Assembly: GCA_014379305.1 (NCBI GenBank)
Contig: JACMMB010000013.1
Span: 1-11,670, forward strand
Source: Akkermansiaceae bacterium
Lineage (GTDB): Bacteria; Verrucomicrobiota; Verrucomicrobiia; Verrucomicrobiales; Akkermansiaceae
Reading direction: 5' to 3'
Length of the DNA: 11,670 nt
A program made the position numbers and the translations under genes. Shown here piece by piece: positions 1 to 5,792 of the stretch. Under the pieces are notes generated by a model. It made no database searches. It worked only from the letters and a program-made list of their open reading frames with translations, and was not told the origin of the DNA. How positions within the stretch are numbered: position 1 is the stretch's first letter; every line of letters begins with the position of its first letter.

Positions 1-433
1 CCGCCTGCTTGCGTAGCTCGGGCTGCACCGGCGGTGGAGCATCGTGTTTTTCCGGAGTGAGTGAAATATCAAGATGGTTGATTCTGGTGGCCTTGATTTC
101 CCACACCCCACGGCCAAGACCGCCGAACCCGATTTCCGTTTCGATCTGATCGGCCTTTATTTCCGAGACCATTCCCTCGCCGGTCGCAGCGAAGCTGGCT
201 GTTTCCACCGCCAGTCCATCCCATGAAAAAGGCGCGAAGAAACCTTTCACCTTGGCAGCCCGGCTGACTTCAGCGGAGAGGAATTTCCGGAATCCCTCGC
301 TATGCAGATAGGCCCGCAACCCCATGTAGCCGATGCCTGAAACCAGAAGCAGGGTCGCTCCGGCCGCCACCACCAATTTCCCCAACCAGGGTTTGTTTCC
401 GCTTCCCTGTGCTCTTCTCCCGCGACGACTCAT
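1..433 (-). CDS. Membrane-anchored AsmA-like protein, N-terminal part (cut by window edge)
   Basis: Reading the minus strand from an ATG at 433-431 gives an uninterrupted frame of 144 codons that leaves the window without a stop. It begins MSRRGRRAQGSGNKPW, a basic cytoplasmic tail. A hydrophobic segment follows (about residues 18-42, LGKLVVAAGATLLLVSGIGY onward) and fits a single inner-membrane anchor. After it comes a soluble stretch with short alternating beta-like segments (FFAPFSWDGLAVETASF; EIGFGGLGRGVWEIKATRI; LDISLTPE). A basic tail, one membrane helix, then strands describing 'functions of a layer' is the usual start of AsmA/DUF748-like envelope proteins, which are long periplasmic beta-rich proteins linked to outer-membrane lipid homeostasis. 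That assignment is inference from architecture. The last visible residues are proline-rich (APPPVQPEL), possibly an interdomain linker. The gene is divergent from hisI, with 115 nt between starts and no Shine-Dalgarno motif. Confidence 0.72.
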   Translation of the reverse strand, partial: MSRRGRRAQGSGNKPWLGKLVVAAGATLLLVSGIGYMGLRAYLHSEGFRKFLSAEVSRAAKVKGFFAPFSWDGLAVETASFAATGEGMVSEIKADQIETEIGFGGLGRGVWEIKATRINHLDISLTPEKHDAPPPVQPELRKQA

Positions 434-548
434 TGTTGAAAGACTAGTTAAGTTTTTCCCTACTGCAAGTATCCCCAGAATCATACGTCACGCATGATCT
501 TTGAAATCGCCCTCGACATGCCCACCGCCACGTTCTCAATTTCACCTC

Positions 549-992
549 ATGACTGCATCCACGTTCTCAGAGCGGATAAACACCGCCCAGATTGAGGAAT
601 CCACCGACTTTGCTCCGAAATTCGACCCCGACGGCCTGATTCCTGCCATGGCCATCGACGCCACCACCGGCGAGCCGCTGATGCTCGCCTACATGAACAG
701 CGAATCCCTCAAACTCACTCTCGAAACGGGCGAAGCGGTTTATTGGTCGCGCTCCCGTTCCGAACTTTGGCATAAGGGAAAGACCTCCGGTCACATCCAG
801 AAAATTATCGAAATCCGCACGGATTGCGATCAGGACTGCCTCGTTCTCGTCGTCGAGCAGAACGGTGCCGGAGCCTGCCACACCGGCCGCAAATCCTGCT
901 TTTATCGGAAGGTCCTCCCGGGTTCTCCAGCCGCCCTCAAATTCACCGAAAGCGAACTCTCATTCAATCCCGACGACGTGTATAAAAAGTAG
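549..992 (+). CDS. hisI: Phosphoribosyl-AMP cyclohydrolase (HisI)
   Basis: HisI opens the purine ring of phosphoribosyl-AMP to give ProFAR, the third step of histidine biosynthesis, in the cytoplasm. The 147-residue product matches the single-domain family throughout: GEPLMLAYMN (41-50), YWSRSRSELWHKGKTSGH (65-82), then the metal sites. DCDQDC at 92-97 supplies the Mg aspartates D92, D94, D96 and the zinc cysteine C97; C110 (in GACHTG) and C117 (in KSCFYR) are the other zinc cysteines. No C-terminal HisE pyrophosphohydrolase domain follows, so this is a stand-alone HisI rather than the fused HisIE of enterics. The ATG at 549 is preferred; an in-frame TTG at 501 would add 16 low-complexity residues and has no better upstream signal. 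No other his gene lies in the window. A probable terminator follows directly. Confidence 0.96.
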   Translation: MTASTFSERINTAQIEESTDFAPKFDPDGLIPAMAIDATTGEPLMLAYMNSESLKLTLETGEAVYWSRSRSELWHKGKTSGHIQKIIEIRTDCDQDCLVLVVEQNGAGACHTGRKSCFYRKVLPGSPAALKFTESELSFNPDDVYKK

Positions 993-1002
993 CTGGGAAT
1001 CC

Positions 1003-1029
1003 GCCGGCTTTCCCGCCGGTACTCTTTTT
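1003..1029 (+). terminator. Probable intrinsic terminator after hisI
   Basis: A GC-only 5-bp stem, CCGGC (1004-1008) with GCCGG (1015-1019), encloses the loop TTTCCC and can extend by one G-U pair. It is followed after a few bases by a five-T run (1025-1029). It starts 11 nt after the hisI stop and separates hisI from rplS. The stem is short, so strength is uncertain. Confidence 0.55.
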
Positions 1030-1042
1030 CCGAATTTCACCC

Positions 1043-1071
1043 TTGCATAACCCACACGCATCCACTAGCCA
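1043..1071 (+). promoter_or_regulatory. Candidate promoter for rplS
   Basis: TTGCAT (1043-1048) and TAGCCA (1066-1071) are separated by 17 nt, downstream of the hisI terminator. The -35 match is fair and the -10 poor against the E. coli sigma70 consensus. The call rests partly on the same geometry, TTG-type hexamer plus 17 nt, being found upstream of three other transcription units here. It would give a leader of about 60 nt for rplS. Confidence 0.3.
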
Positions 1072-1136
1072 TCTCCCCCCGCGTTTGAGGAAAATCCTTG
1101 ATTCGCGGCAACCCGGCACTTTTCAGAACCACGACC

Positions 1137-1481
1137 ATGGACATCATTAGAAAGATCGAACAAGAGCAGCTCAAGGAGGACCTTGCCGTTTTCAATGTCG
1201 GCGACACCGTAAAAGTTCATTGCCGCGTCGTCGAAGGTGATAAGGAACGTGTCCAGATTTTCGCAGGTCTGGTGATCGCCAAAGGTGGCAGCGGAATCAA
1301 CGCAGCGTTTACCGTACGCAAAATCTCCTATGGCGAAGGCGTCGAGCGCGTGTTTCCGGTTCACACCCCGCGCATCGCCCAGATCGAAGTTACCAACAAG
1401 GGCAAAGTCCGCCGTGCCAAACTTCATTACTTGCGCAAGCGGGTCGGCAAACGCGCCCTGCTGGTAAAAAGCGCTGGCTAA
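1137..1481 (+). CDS. rplS: 50S ribosomal protein L19
   Basis: bL19 sits at the 30S-50S interface of the ribosome. The 114-residue product has the usual family length and its hallmark segments: an N-terminal helix DIIRKIEQEQLKED, the SH3-like barrel around FNVGDTVKVHCRVVEGDKER (19-38), FAGLVIAKGG (42-51), and the signature RKISYGEGVERVFPVHTPRI (61-80), followed by GKVRRAKLHYLR (89-100). The ATG at 1137 places MDIIRKIE at the N-terminus as in homologues; an upstream in-frame TTG at 1098 would add 13 unrelated residues. In many bacteria rplS ends the rpsP-rimM-trmD-rplS operon. Here it lies between hisI and an unrelated membrane-protein gene, with terminator-like hairpins on both sides, so it is probably a single-gene transcript. 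No Shine-Dalgarno motif precedes the start. Confidence 0.98.
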   Translation: MDIIRKIEQEQLKEDLAVFNVGDTVKVHCRVVEGDKERVQIFAGLVIAKGGSGINAAFTVRKISYGEGVERVFPVHTPRIAQIEVTNKGKVRRAKLHYLRKRVGKRALLVKSAG

Positions 1482-1492
1482 GCCCGGCTTTT
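1467..1492 (+). terminator. Hairpin spanning the rplS stop codon, possible terminator
   Basis: AAAAGC (1467-1472) pairs perfectly with GCTTTT (1487-1492). An inner GGC-TAA-GCC hairpin (1476-1484) puts the TAA stop codon in its loop. The downstream arm ends in four Ts and so can act as a short U-tract. It could terminate rplS transcription or act as a 3' stability structure. The two stems are separated by an internal loop, which lowers confidence. Confidence 0.45.
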
Positions 1493-1548
1493 CAAACCTT
1501 CACTAAACCTCATCGGCTCCGCGCCCGTGGGGTTTTCCTTTGTTTCAT

Positions 1549-1577
1549 TTGCCACCCGCGCAGTCCGTTCTTAGATA
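1549..1577 (+). promoter_or_regulatory. Candidate promoter giving a near-leaderless mRNA
   Basis: TTGCCA (1549-1554), a 17-nt spacer and TAGATA (1572-1577) resemble a sigma70-type promoter. The hexamer ends only 6 nt before the ATG at 1584, so a start site about 7 nt downstream of the -10 would fall on or next to the A of the start codon. This is sequence pattern only. Confidence 0.35.
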
Positions 1578-1583
1578 TAGCCA

Positions 1584-2498
1584 ATGCGTATTCCGCTGCT
1601 CATAGCCATCCCACTCGGTTTTCTAACCGTATGGCTCATCTGGTGGTCGTGTACCCGGAAAATGGATTTTCTCACTCCGCCATCCGAGGCAAGGCTGGAG
1701 GCAATACGCGCCGAGGCCCTGGCCTCGCTACCCATATCCCAAACTCGGAACGATGCCATTTCAATCAAGGTTTCTCAGCCCGCACAGGAAGCCATCGTCC
1801 CCGGGCCGATTGCGAATGTGGAACCCGTTGATCTCGGCGATCTGACTTCGCCGCCCGTCATCGACAACTATTCCAACCGCGCTCCGGATGGGGCGGAGAA
1901 AATCCTCCTTCTCGCTGCCGCTCTGGAAAAAGCAGGCTCATTCCAACGCGCGCTTTTGGCTTTTGAAAGAACTCTCGATCTCACCCAAGCCAATCCCGAA
2001 CAGCTCCAAACCGCAATCACCGCCATCCAAAGACTGAAACCCGGCTTGCCCAAGTGGAACACGGATAACGACAAAGCCCTTCCAATCATCATCCACATCG
2101 GCACTGGTAAAAAGTTCGCGAAAATTCTCCCGGACATTCTGGAAAAAATCACCATCGACCTCGACAGCGCCTCCTCCGGCCTCATTAAATCATCGTATAA
2201 ACTGAACATCGGGCGCTCCATCCAGTCCACCGACGCACCCACTCCTGTCGCACTCTGGTTCACCGGCCCTGAGGATGATTCACCCTCCACCGATGTTTTA
2301 TCCTTTACCTCGGATAATACCGAAACTCTCCGCGAGGACTTGCTGAAAACGATTTTCAACCTCACCCGCGGCCACCTCTCCAAATCCACCGCCTACACCC
2401 CTGCTCCCGAGGCTCTCGACGATCCCTATGCAGCCCTTGATTCACACATCACCCGCCTGCTGTGGCAAGAGTTTGGCACTTTGCTGAATCCCAAGTAA
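1584..2498 (+). CDS. Membrane-anchored protein of unknown function with a TPR-like helix pair
   Basis: I do not recognise this 304-residue protein. An N-terminal hydrophobic helix (residues 3-22, rich in Leu, Ile and Trp) followed by R25 and K26 suggests a single membrane anchor or uncleaved signal. The cysteine at 23 does not sit in a convincing lipobox. Residues about 35-100 are Pro/Glu/Ala-rich and probably a flexible linker. Residues 103-133 (AEKILLLAAALEKAGSF, then QRALLAFERTLDL) fit the A/B helix pattern of one tetratricopeptide repeat, with a further helix to about 152. The C-terminal half, from PIIIHIGTGKKF at 167, has alternating strands and helices and carries VALWFTGPED at 222-231; no catalytic motif is evident. 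It lies 35 nt upstream of the DUF457-type membrane protein gene and may be co-transcribed with it. A scaffold or envelope role is only a guess. Confidence 0.85.
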   Translation: MRIPLLIAIPLGFLTVWLIWWSCTRKMDFLTPPSEARLEAIRAEALASLPISQTRNDAISIKVSQPAQEAIVPGPIANVEPVDLGDLTSPPVIDNYSNRAPDGAEKILLLAAALEKAGSFQRALLAFERTLDLTQANPEQLQTAITAIQRLKPGLPKWNTDNDKALPIIIHIGTGKKFAKILPDILEKITIDLDSASSGLIKSSYKLNIGRSIQSTDAPTPVALWFTGPEDDSPSTDVLSFTSDNTETLREDLLKTIFNLTRGHLSKSTAYTPAPEALDDPYAALDSHITRLLWQEFGTLLNPK

Positions 2499-2533
2499 CA
2501 GCAGCGCGGCTCAAGCATCAACGCATTTAATTA

Positions 2534-3640
2534 ATGGATTCGATTACCCAAGCCGCCCTTGGAGCCGCCGTCGGGGAAGCCGTGCTCGGGAAAAAACTCG
2601 GAAACCGCGCTCTGCTTTGGGGACTCCTCTTCGGCACTTTACCCGACCTTGATGTTATCTTTTTCCCACTCATGGACACCGCCCGGCGACTCCACTTCCA
2701 TCGTGGAGCCAGTCACTCTTTATTCATCATGATCCTTGCCAGTTTCCTCTTGGCAAAACCCCTGGCCAAACTCTGGAAACTGGAAAAAATCACCCCCACT
2801 CGCGCCGGTACTTTCGTCTTCCTGGTTTGGTCCACCCATGTCCTGATCGATTGCTTCACGGTTTACGGAACCAGCGTCTTCTGGCCGTTTTCCGAAGCCC
2901 GCATCGCCTTCAATAACATCTTCATTATCGACCCGCTGTACACCCTTCCCCTGGTCATCACCCTGATATGGCTCGCGTTTTACCGAACCAAAAAGCAGCA
3001 GAAAAAACGCACCCGGCTACTTGTCTGGGGCCTGGGCCTGAGCTCCTTTTACATCGCTCTCAGCATCGGCTTCAAATCCATCGCCTCGCACGGCTTCGAA
3101 GCCGATCTCGCCCGACGCAAAATCACATACACCCGCCGCATGGAAGCCCCTACCCCTTTCAATACCCTGCTCTGGCGTTCCGTGGTTGATCGCGGCGATG
3201 AGCTATGGGTTGGTTACCGGAGCATCTTCGAGCTCTCCGCGAGCCCCGTCCGCTGGACCATCTACCCACGCCGGTCCGAAACTCTTTCCGGCATGGAAGG
3301 CGAACGGGAAATCAAAACCCTCAAATGGTTCTCACAGGAATGGTGGATCGCACGCCCCCATGCCGAGGGCATCTGGCTCGCTGACATGCGCTTCGGCGAA
3401 TTCCGCACCTTTGGAGCCAAGCCCGGCGTGGTTGATTCCCGCTTGATATTCGCCTGGACCTTCCGACCACAAGCCGATCGCGACCGCCTCGGCAATTTCC
3501 GGCCCGAATTCCGTGGTAGTAGGGATGCCCTCAAGCGCCTCTCCCTCCGCATTCTCGGTAAACGTGACCAATGGGAGGCAAACCCCCGCCTCGCCGGCAT
3601 CCCCGGCACCCTCCCTGAGTTCCTCCCCGTAGTCGAATGA
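2534..3640 (+). CDS. DUF457/YdjM-type membrane-bound putative metal-dependent hydrolase
   Basis: This 368-residue inner-membrane protein matches the family annotated as 'membrane-bound metal-dependent hydrolase' (YdjM/DUF457), whose substrate is not established. The family start MDSITQAALGAAVGEA is present. Candidate metal ligands lie in conserved blocks: PDLD (37-40), HRGASH (56-61), H102 and D106 in STHVLIDCFT, then YGT (111-113), WPFS (117-120) and the N-N-x-F-I-I-D-P-L-Y block ending near residue 136. Four or five hydrophobic helices lie at about 25-45, 62-80, 92-110, 128-150 and 162-181. The C-terminal part (about 185-368) is soluble and includes PTPFNTLLWRSVVDRGDELW, as in longer family members. 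No Shine-Dalgarno motif precedes the ATG. The gene is probably in a two-gene unit with the upstream unknown protein. Confidence 0.85.
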   Translation: MDSITQAALGAAVGEAVLGKKLGNRALLWGLLFGTLPDLDVIFFPLMDTARRLHFHRGASHSLFIMILASFLLAKPLAKLWKLEKITPTRAGTFVFLVWSTHVLIDCFTVYGTSVFWPFSEARIAFNNIFIIDPLYTLPLVITLIWLAFYRTKKQQKKRTRLLVWGLGLSSFYIALSIGFKSIASHGFEADLARRKITYTRRMEAPTPFNTLLWRSVVDRGDELWVGYRSIFELSASPVRWTIYPRRSETLSGMEGEREIKTLKWFSQEWWIARPHAEGIWLADMRFGEFRTFGAKPGVVDSRLIFAWTFRPQADRDRLGNFRPEFRGSRDALKRLSLRILGKRDQWEANPRLAGIPGTLPEFLPVVE

Positions 3641-3665
3641 ATGATCAGGGCCACAAAGTTCGATG

Positions 3666-3708
3666 CCCGGAATCAACTTCTCTGAAAAATGCTTGCCATC
3701 GTTCCGGG
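3666..3708. repeat. 7-bp perfect inverted repeat over the rpsB promoter region
   Basis: CCCGGAA (3666-3672) and TTCCGGG (3702-3708) are exact reverse complements separated by 29 nt. The predicted -35 hexamer of the rpsB promoter lies between the arms. It could be an operator-like dyad, the remnant of a terminator for the preceding gene (no T-run follows), or chance. Confidence 0.35.
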
Positions 3709-3721
3709 AAACCCTTATCTC
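3693..3721 (+). promoter_or_regulatory. Candidate rpsB-tsf promoter
   Basis: TTGCCA (3693-3698) and TATCTC (3716-3721) are separated by 17 nt. The predicted start near 3728 would place the element shared with the rpsU leader at the very 5' end of the transcript and give an rpsB leader of about 100 nt. The -10 match is weak. Confidence 0.4.
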
Positions 3722-3730
3722 CCGCGCCCC

Positions 3731-3754
3731 TTTAAGCCATATCAAACCAACGAA
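3731..3754 (+). promoter_or_regulatory. Leader element shared by rpsB and rpsU (copy 1)
   Basis: The stretch reads TTTAAG C CATA T CAA ACCAACGAA. Aligned with 5471-5493 in front of rpsU, 21 of 24 columns match, with two substitutions and one single-A gap. Its 3' end lies 76 nt before the rpsB ATG, so it is not a ribosome-binding site. The TTTAAG core vaguely resembles the boxA antitermination motif (CTTTAA core); this is speculation. Its last three bases overlap the first hairpin of the leader. Confidence 0.6.
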
Positions 3755-3814
3755 GTCCCAAGGGAACCCTGACGTGGCAGGACTTCAAAATCGCCCGCTC
3801 TGATTCAAGACGGG
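3752..3814 (+). promoter_or_regulatory. Tandem hairpins in the rpsB leader, candidate ribosomal-protein leader RNA
   Basis: Hairpin 1: GAAGTCC (3752-3758) pairs with GGACTTC (3780-3786), a perfect 7-bp stem whose loop can form a small AGG/CCT hairpin. Hairpin 2: CCCG (3794-3797) pairs with CGGG (3811-3814) and TCT (3799-3801) with AGA (3808-3810), with a single bulged C at 3798 and a 6-nt loop. Hairpin 2 ends 16 nt before the rpsB ATG. In E. coli, S2 represses its own rpsB-tsf mRNA through a structured leader; an analogous role here is inference. No homology to a known leader family was tested. Confidence 0.5.
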
Positions 3815-3830
3815 AAACAGAATACATATC

Positions 3831-4514
3831 ATGGTTAACGAACTCATCGCAGAAATGGTGGACGCCGGAGTGCACTACGGTCACCAAACGAAAAAATGGA
3901 ATCCCCGCATGAAACCCTTCCTCATGAAGGACAAGGGCGGAATTTACATCATCAACCTCGAAAAAACCGTCCAACAACTCGATAAAGCTTCGGCCTTTCT
4001 CGCGGATCTATCTGGCAAAAGCAAAAAAGTCCTTTTCGTCGGCTGCAAGCGTCAAGCCCAGGACGCCATCCGCGAAGCGGCGGAAGCCACTGGCCAGCAC
4101 TACGTCAATCACCGCTGGCTTGGCGGTATGCTCACCAACGCCACCACCGTCCGCAAATCCGTCGAACGCCTCCGCTACCTCGAAAACATCGAGAAACAGC
4201 CGGAGTTCAAGGCCATGTCCAAAAAGGAACTCGCCGCTCTCGGTCGTGAACGCGAAAAACTCCTGCGTAACCTTCGCGGCGTCCGCGATCTGGAGAAAAA
4301 ACCCGATGCCATCGTGATTGTCGATTCCGCCCGCGAAACCATCGCCGTTGCCGAAGCCCGCCGCCTTGGCATTCCCATCGTCGCCATCGTCGATACCAAC
4401 GCCGACCCGGCGGTCGTTGATTATCCCATTCCCGGAAACGACGATGCCATTCGTTCCATCCGCATCATCCTGCAGAATCTGGTCGATGCCATGGTTGCCG
4501 CCCGCAAAAACTAA
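3831..4514 (+). CDS. rpsB: 30S ribosomal protein S2
   Basis: uS2 binds at the head-body junction of the small subunit and is needed for S1 recruitment where S1 is present. The 227 residues match the family end to end: DAGVHYGHQTKKWNPRMKPF (11-30), GGIYIINLEKT (36-46), VLFVGCKRQAQ (67-77), HRWLGGMLTN (94-103), then KPDAIVIVD (157-165), GIPIVAIVDTNADP (180-193) and IPGNDDAIRSI (200-210). It is slightly shorter than the E. coli protein because the C-terminal tail is brief. The start at 3831 is the usual N-terminal position; the sequence before it (CAGAATACATATC) has no Shine-Dalgarno motif. tsf follows after 22 nt, the classic rpsB-tsf operon. The structured leader suggests post-transcriptional control. 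Confidence 0.98.
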   Translation: MVNELIAEMVDAGVHYGHQTKKWNPRMKPFLMKDKGGIYIINLEKTVQQLDKASAFLADLSGKSKKVLFVGCKRQAQDAIREAAEATGQHYVNHRWLGGMLTNATTVRKSVERLRYLENIEKQPEFKAMSKKELAALGREREKLLRNLRGVRDLEKKPDAIVIVDSARETIAVAEARRLGIPIVAIVDTNADPAVVDYPIPGNDDAIRSIRIILQNLVDAMVAARKN

Positions 4515-4536
4515 TTACCAAAACCCCTCTTTCAAC

Positions 4537-5403
4537 ATGATCACCGCATCAATCGTCAAAGAACTCCGCGACAAAACCAACGCTCCGATGATGGATTGCA
4601 AGCGCGTCCTCACCGAAACCAATGGCGACCTTGACGCCTCCATCAAACTCCTTCGCGAGCGCGGAATCGCCAAGGCTGGTGCCAAGGCTGACCGCGAGGC
4701 CAACGAAGGCATCATCACCGCCCGCCTCGATCAAGCCGCCAAATCCGGCATTCTTCTCGAGGTGAATTGTGAAACCGACTTTGTTTCAAAAAACGAAAGC
4801 TTCAAAACTTTCGTAGCCGGTATTGCAGATGCGCTTGCCTCCTCCTCAGCCACTGACCACGAGGCCGCCCTCGCCACGCCACACGGCGAAAGCAATATCG
4901 CAGATAGCGTTAAAGCCAAAGTCGCCGAAGTCGGGGAAAATTTGCAGTTCCGCAAATACGTTCGTTACGATGCTGCCTCAGGCGGTGTCATCGCATCGTA
5001 TATCCACCTCGGTGGCAAAGTCGGCGTTCTCCTCGAAGTCGGCACCACGAAGCCGGAAACCGCAACCAGCGAAACTTTCCGCGACCTGGTCAAGGACCTG
5101 ACCCTGCACATCGCCGCCTCAGCCCCTAAAGGCCTTTCCAGAGATGATATCGATCCGGAAATCGTCGAAGCGGAAAAAGCCATTTTCCGCACCCGCCTAC
5201 TCGACAGCGGCAAGCCCGAGAACATCCTGGAAAACATCATCAAGGGCCAGATTGGCAAATTCTTTGCCGAGTCCTGCTTCCTTGAGCAAGGTTTTGTAAA
5301 AGACCCGGATGTCACCGTTTCCCAACTCCTCGAACAAAAAAGCAAAGAGCTTGGCGATACCCTGACCGTCACCCGCTTCGTCCGCTTCGGACTCGGAGAG
5401 TAA
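4537..5403 (+). CDS. tsf: Elongation factor Ts
   Basis: EF-Ts is the guanine-nucleotide exchange factor for EF-Tu. The 288-residue product starts with the UBA-like EF-Tu-binding domain (TASIVKELRDKTNAPMMDCK at 3-22, then GDLDASIKLLRERG, 30-43). It contains the exchange-critical TDFV motif (80-83 within NCETDFVSKNESF) and two core subdomains, with LHIAASAPKGL (190-200) marking the second. The coiled-coil and C-terminal module is present (KAIFRTRLLDSGKPENILENI; FFAESCFLEQGFVKDPDVTV). The ATG at 4537 begins MITASIVKEL as in homologues; the same frame stays open further upstream inside rpsB, but that part is out-of-frame translation of rpsB. Co-transcription with rpsB is expected. There is no Shine-Dalgarno motif (CCCCTCTTTCAAC precedes the ATG). 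Confidence 0.98.
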   Translation: MITASIVKELRDKTNAPMMDCKRVLTETNGDLDASIKLLRERGIAKAGAKADREANEGIITARLDQAAKSGILLEVNCETDFVSKNESFKTFVAGIADALASSSATDHEAALATPHGESNIADSVKAKVAEVGENLQFRKYVRYDAASGGVIASYIHLGGKVGVLLEVGTTKPETATSETFRDLVKDLTLHIAASAPKGLSRDDIDPEIVEAEKAIFRTRLLDSGKPENILENIIKGQIGKFFAESCFLEQGFVKDPDVTVSQLLEQKSKELGDTLTVTRFVRFGLGE

Positions 5404-5423
5404 CTCACCATGCGGTTTCCGGC

Positions 5424-5452
5424 TTGACAGGTTTCCCTGCTTTCACCATACA
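5424..5452 (+). promoter_or_regulatory. Candidate rpsU promoter
   Basis: A consensus -35 hexamer TTGACA (5424-5429) is followed, after 17 nt, by CATACA (5447-5452), a weak -10 matching at three positions. A start near 5459 would give rpsU a leader of about 44 nt that contains the shared element. It suggests rpsU can be expressed separately from rpsB-tsf. Confidence 0.45.
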
Positions 5453-5470
5453 CCGCCTCCCAAACAAAGA

Positions 5471-5493
5471 TTTAAGACATACCAACCAACGAA
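5471..5493 (+). promoter_or_regulatory. Leader element shared by rpsB and rpsU (copy 2)
   Basis: The stretch reads TTTAAG A CATA C CAA CCAACGAA, matching 3731-3754 at 21 of 24 aligned columns. Here it ends 9 nt before the rpsU ATG instead of 76 nt, and no strong hairpin follows it. The constant feature is therefore its position near the predicted transcript 5' end, not its distance to the start codon. Confidence 0.6.
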
Positions 5494-5502
5494 ATTATTA
5501 GC

Positions 5503-5736
5503 ATGCGCGGAGTGAACGTAAAAAAAGGAGAGCCAGTGGATCGCGCTCTCAAACGCCTCAAAACCAAACTGGATTCCGAAGGCATTCTCGAGGAAATGCG
5601 CCGCCGCCGCGCCTTTGAAACGCCAACCGAGCGCAAACAACGCAAACTTCGCACCGCCTCAAAGCGCAATAAAATCCGCTGGCGCTTTTCTACGGGAGCA
5701 GTTCCCGCCGAAACAGTGGATCTTACCAACGATTGA
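5503..5736 (+). CDS. rpsU: 30S ribosomal protein S21
   Basis: bS21 binds near the anti-Shine-Dalgarno end of 16S rRNA on the small-subunit platform and takes part in initiation. The 77 residues show the family pattern: VNVKKGEPVDRALKRLKTKL (4-23), EGILEEMRRRRAFETPTERK (26-45), then a basic helix rich in Arg and Lys and a short tail ending VDLTND. This is a few residues longer than E. coli S21. The upstream start region (GAAATTATTAGC) has no Shine-Dalgarno motif, yet codons 8-10 contain an AAGGAG string followed by an in-frame GTG at codon 12 (5536). That internal site is noted as an oddity; the full-length start is preferred because the residues VxVxxGEP are conserved in the family. A strong terminator ends the unit. 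Confidence 0.97.
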   Translation: MRGVNVKKGEPVDRALKRLKTKLDSEGILEEMRRRRAFETPTERKQRKLRTASKRNKIRWRFSTGAVPAETVDLTND

Positions 5737-5761
5737 TCCCTGCGATCTTCAAGTTTCCCGC

Positions 5762-5792
5762 AAAAGCGAGTGCCACAAGCCCTCGCTTTTTT
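5762..5792 (+). terminator. Strong intrinsic terminator after rpsU
   Basis: AAAAGCGAG (5762-5770) pairs perfectly over 9 bp with CTCGCTTTT (5782-5790), and the run continues to six Ts (5787-5792). It lies 26 nt after the rpsU stop. The 11-nt loop contains CACAAGCC, which is exactly complementary to GGCTTGTG at 5802-5809, so a loop-tail pairing is also possible. Confidence 0.88.

Noticed and set aside
501..548. N-terminal extension of HisI from a TTG start
   Set aside because: The extra 16 residues are low-complexity and not part of the HisI fold; an ATG at 549 gives a normal-length protein.
434..548. Promoters in the divergent intergenic region before hisI
   Set aside because: TTGAAA at 436 lacks a convincing -10 at normal spacing, and I found no good pair for the minus-strand gene; nothing could be supported.
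1098..1136. N-terminal extension of L19 from a TTG start
   Set aside because: L19 proteins begin close to the MDIIRKIE segment; the ATG at 1137 fits.
1170..1182. AAGGAGG string inside rplS as a ribosome-binding site
   Set aside because: It encodes Lys-Glu-Asp codons of L19 and no suitable downstream start opens a convincing gene.
1523..1536. CCC-GTG-GGG followed by TTTT as a second rplS terminator
   Set aside because: Only three GC pairs and a three-base loop; too weak to call.
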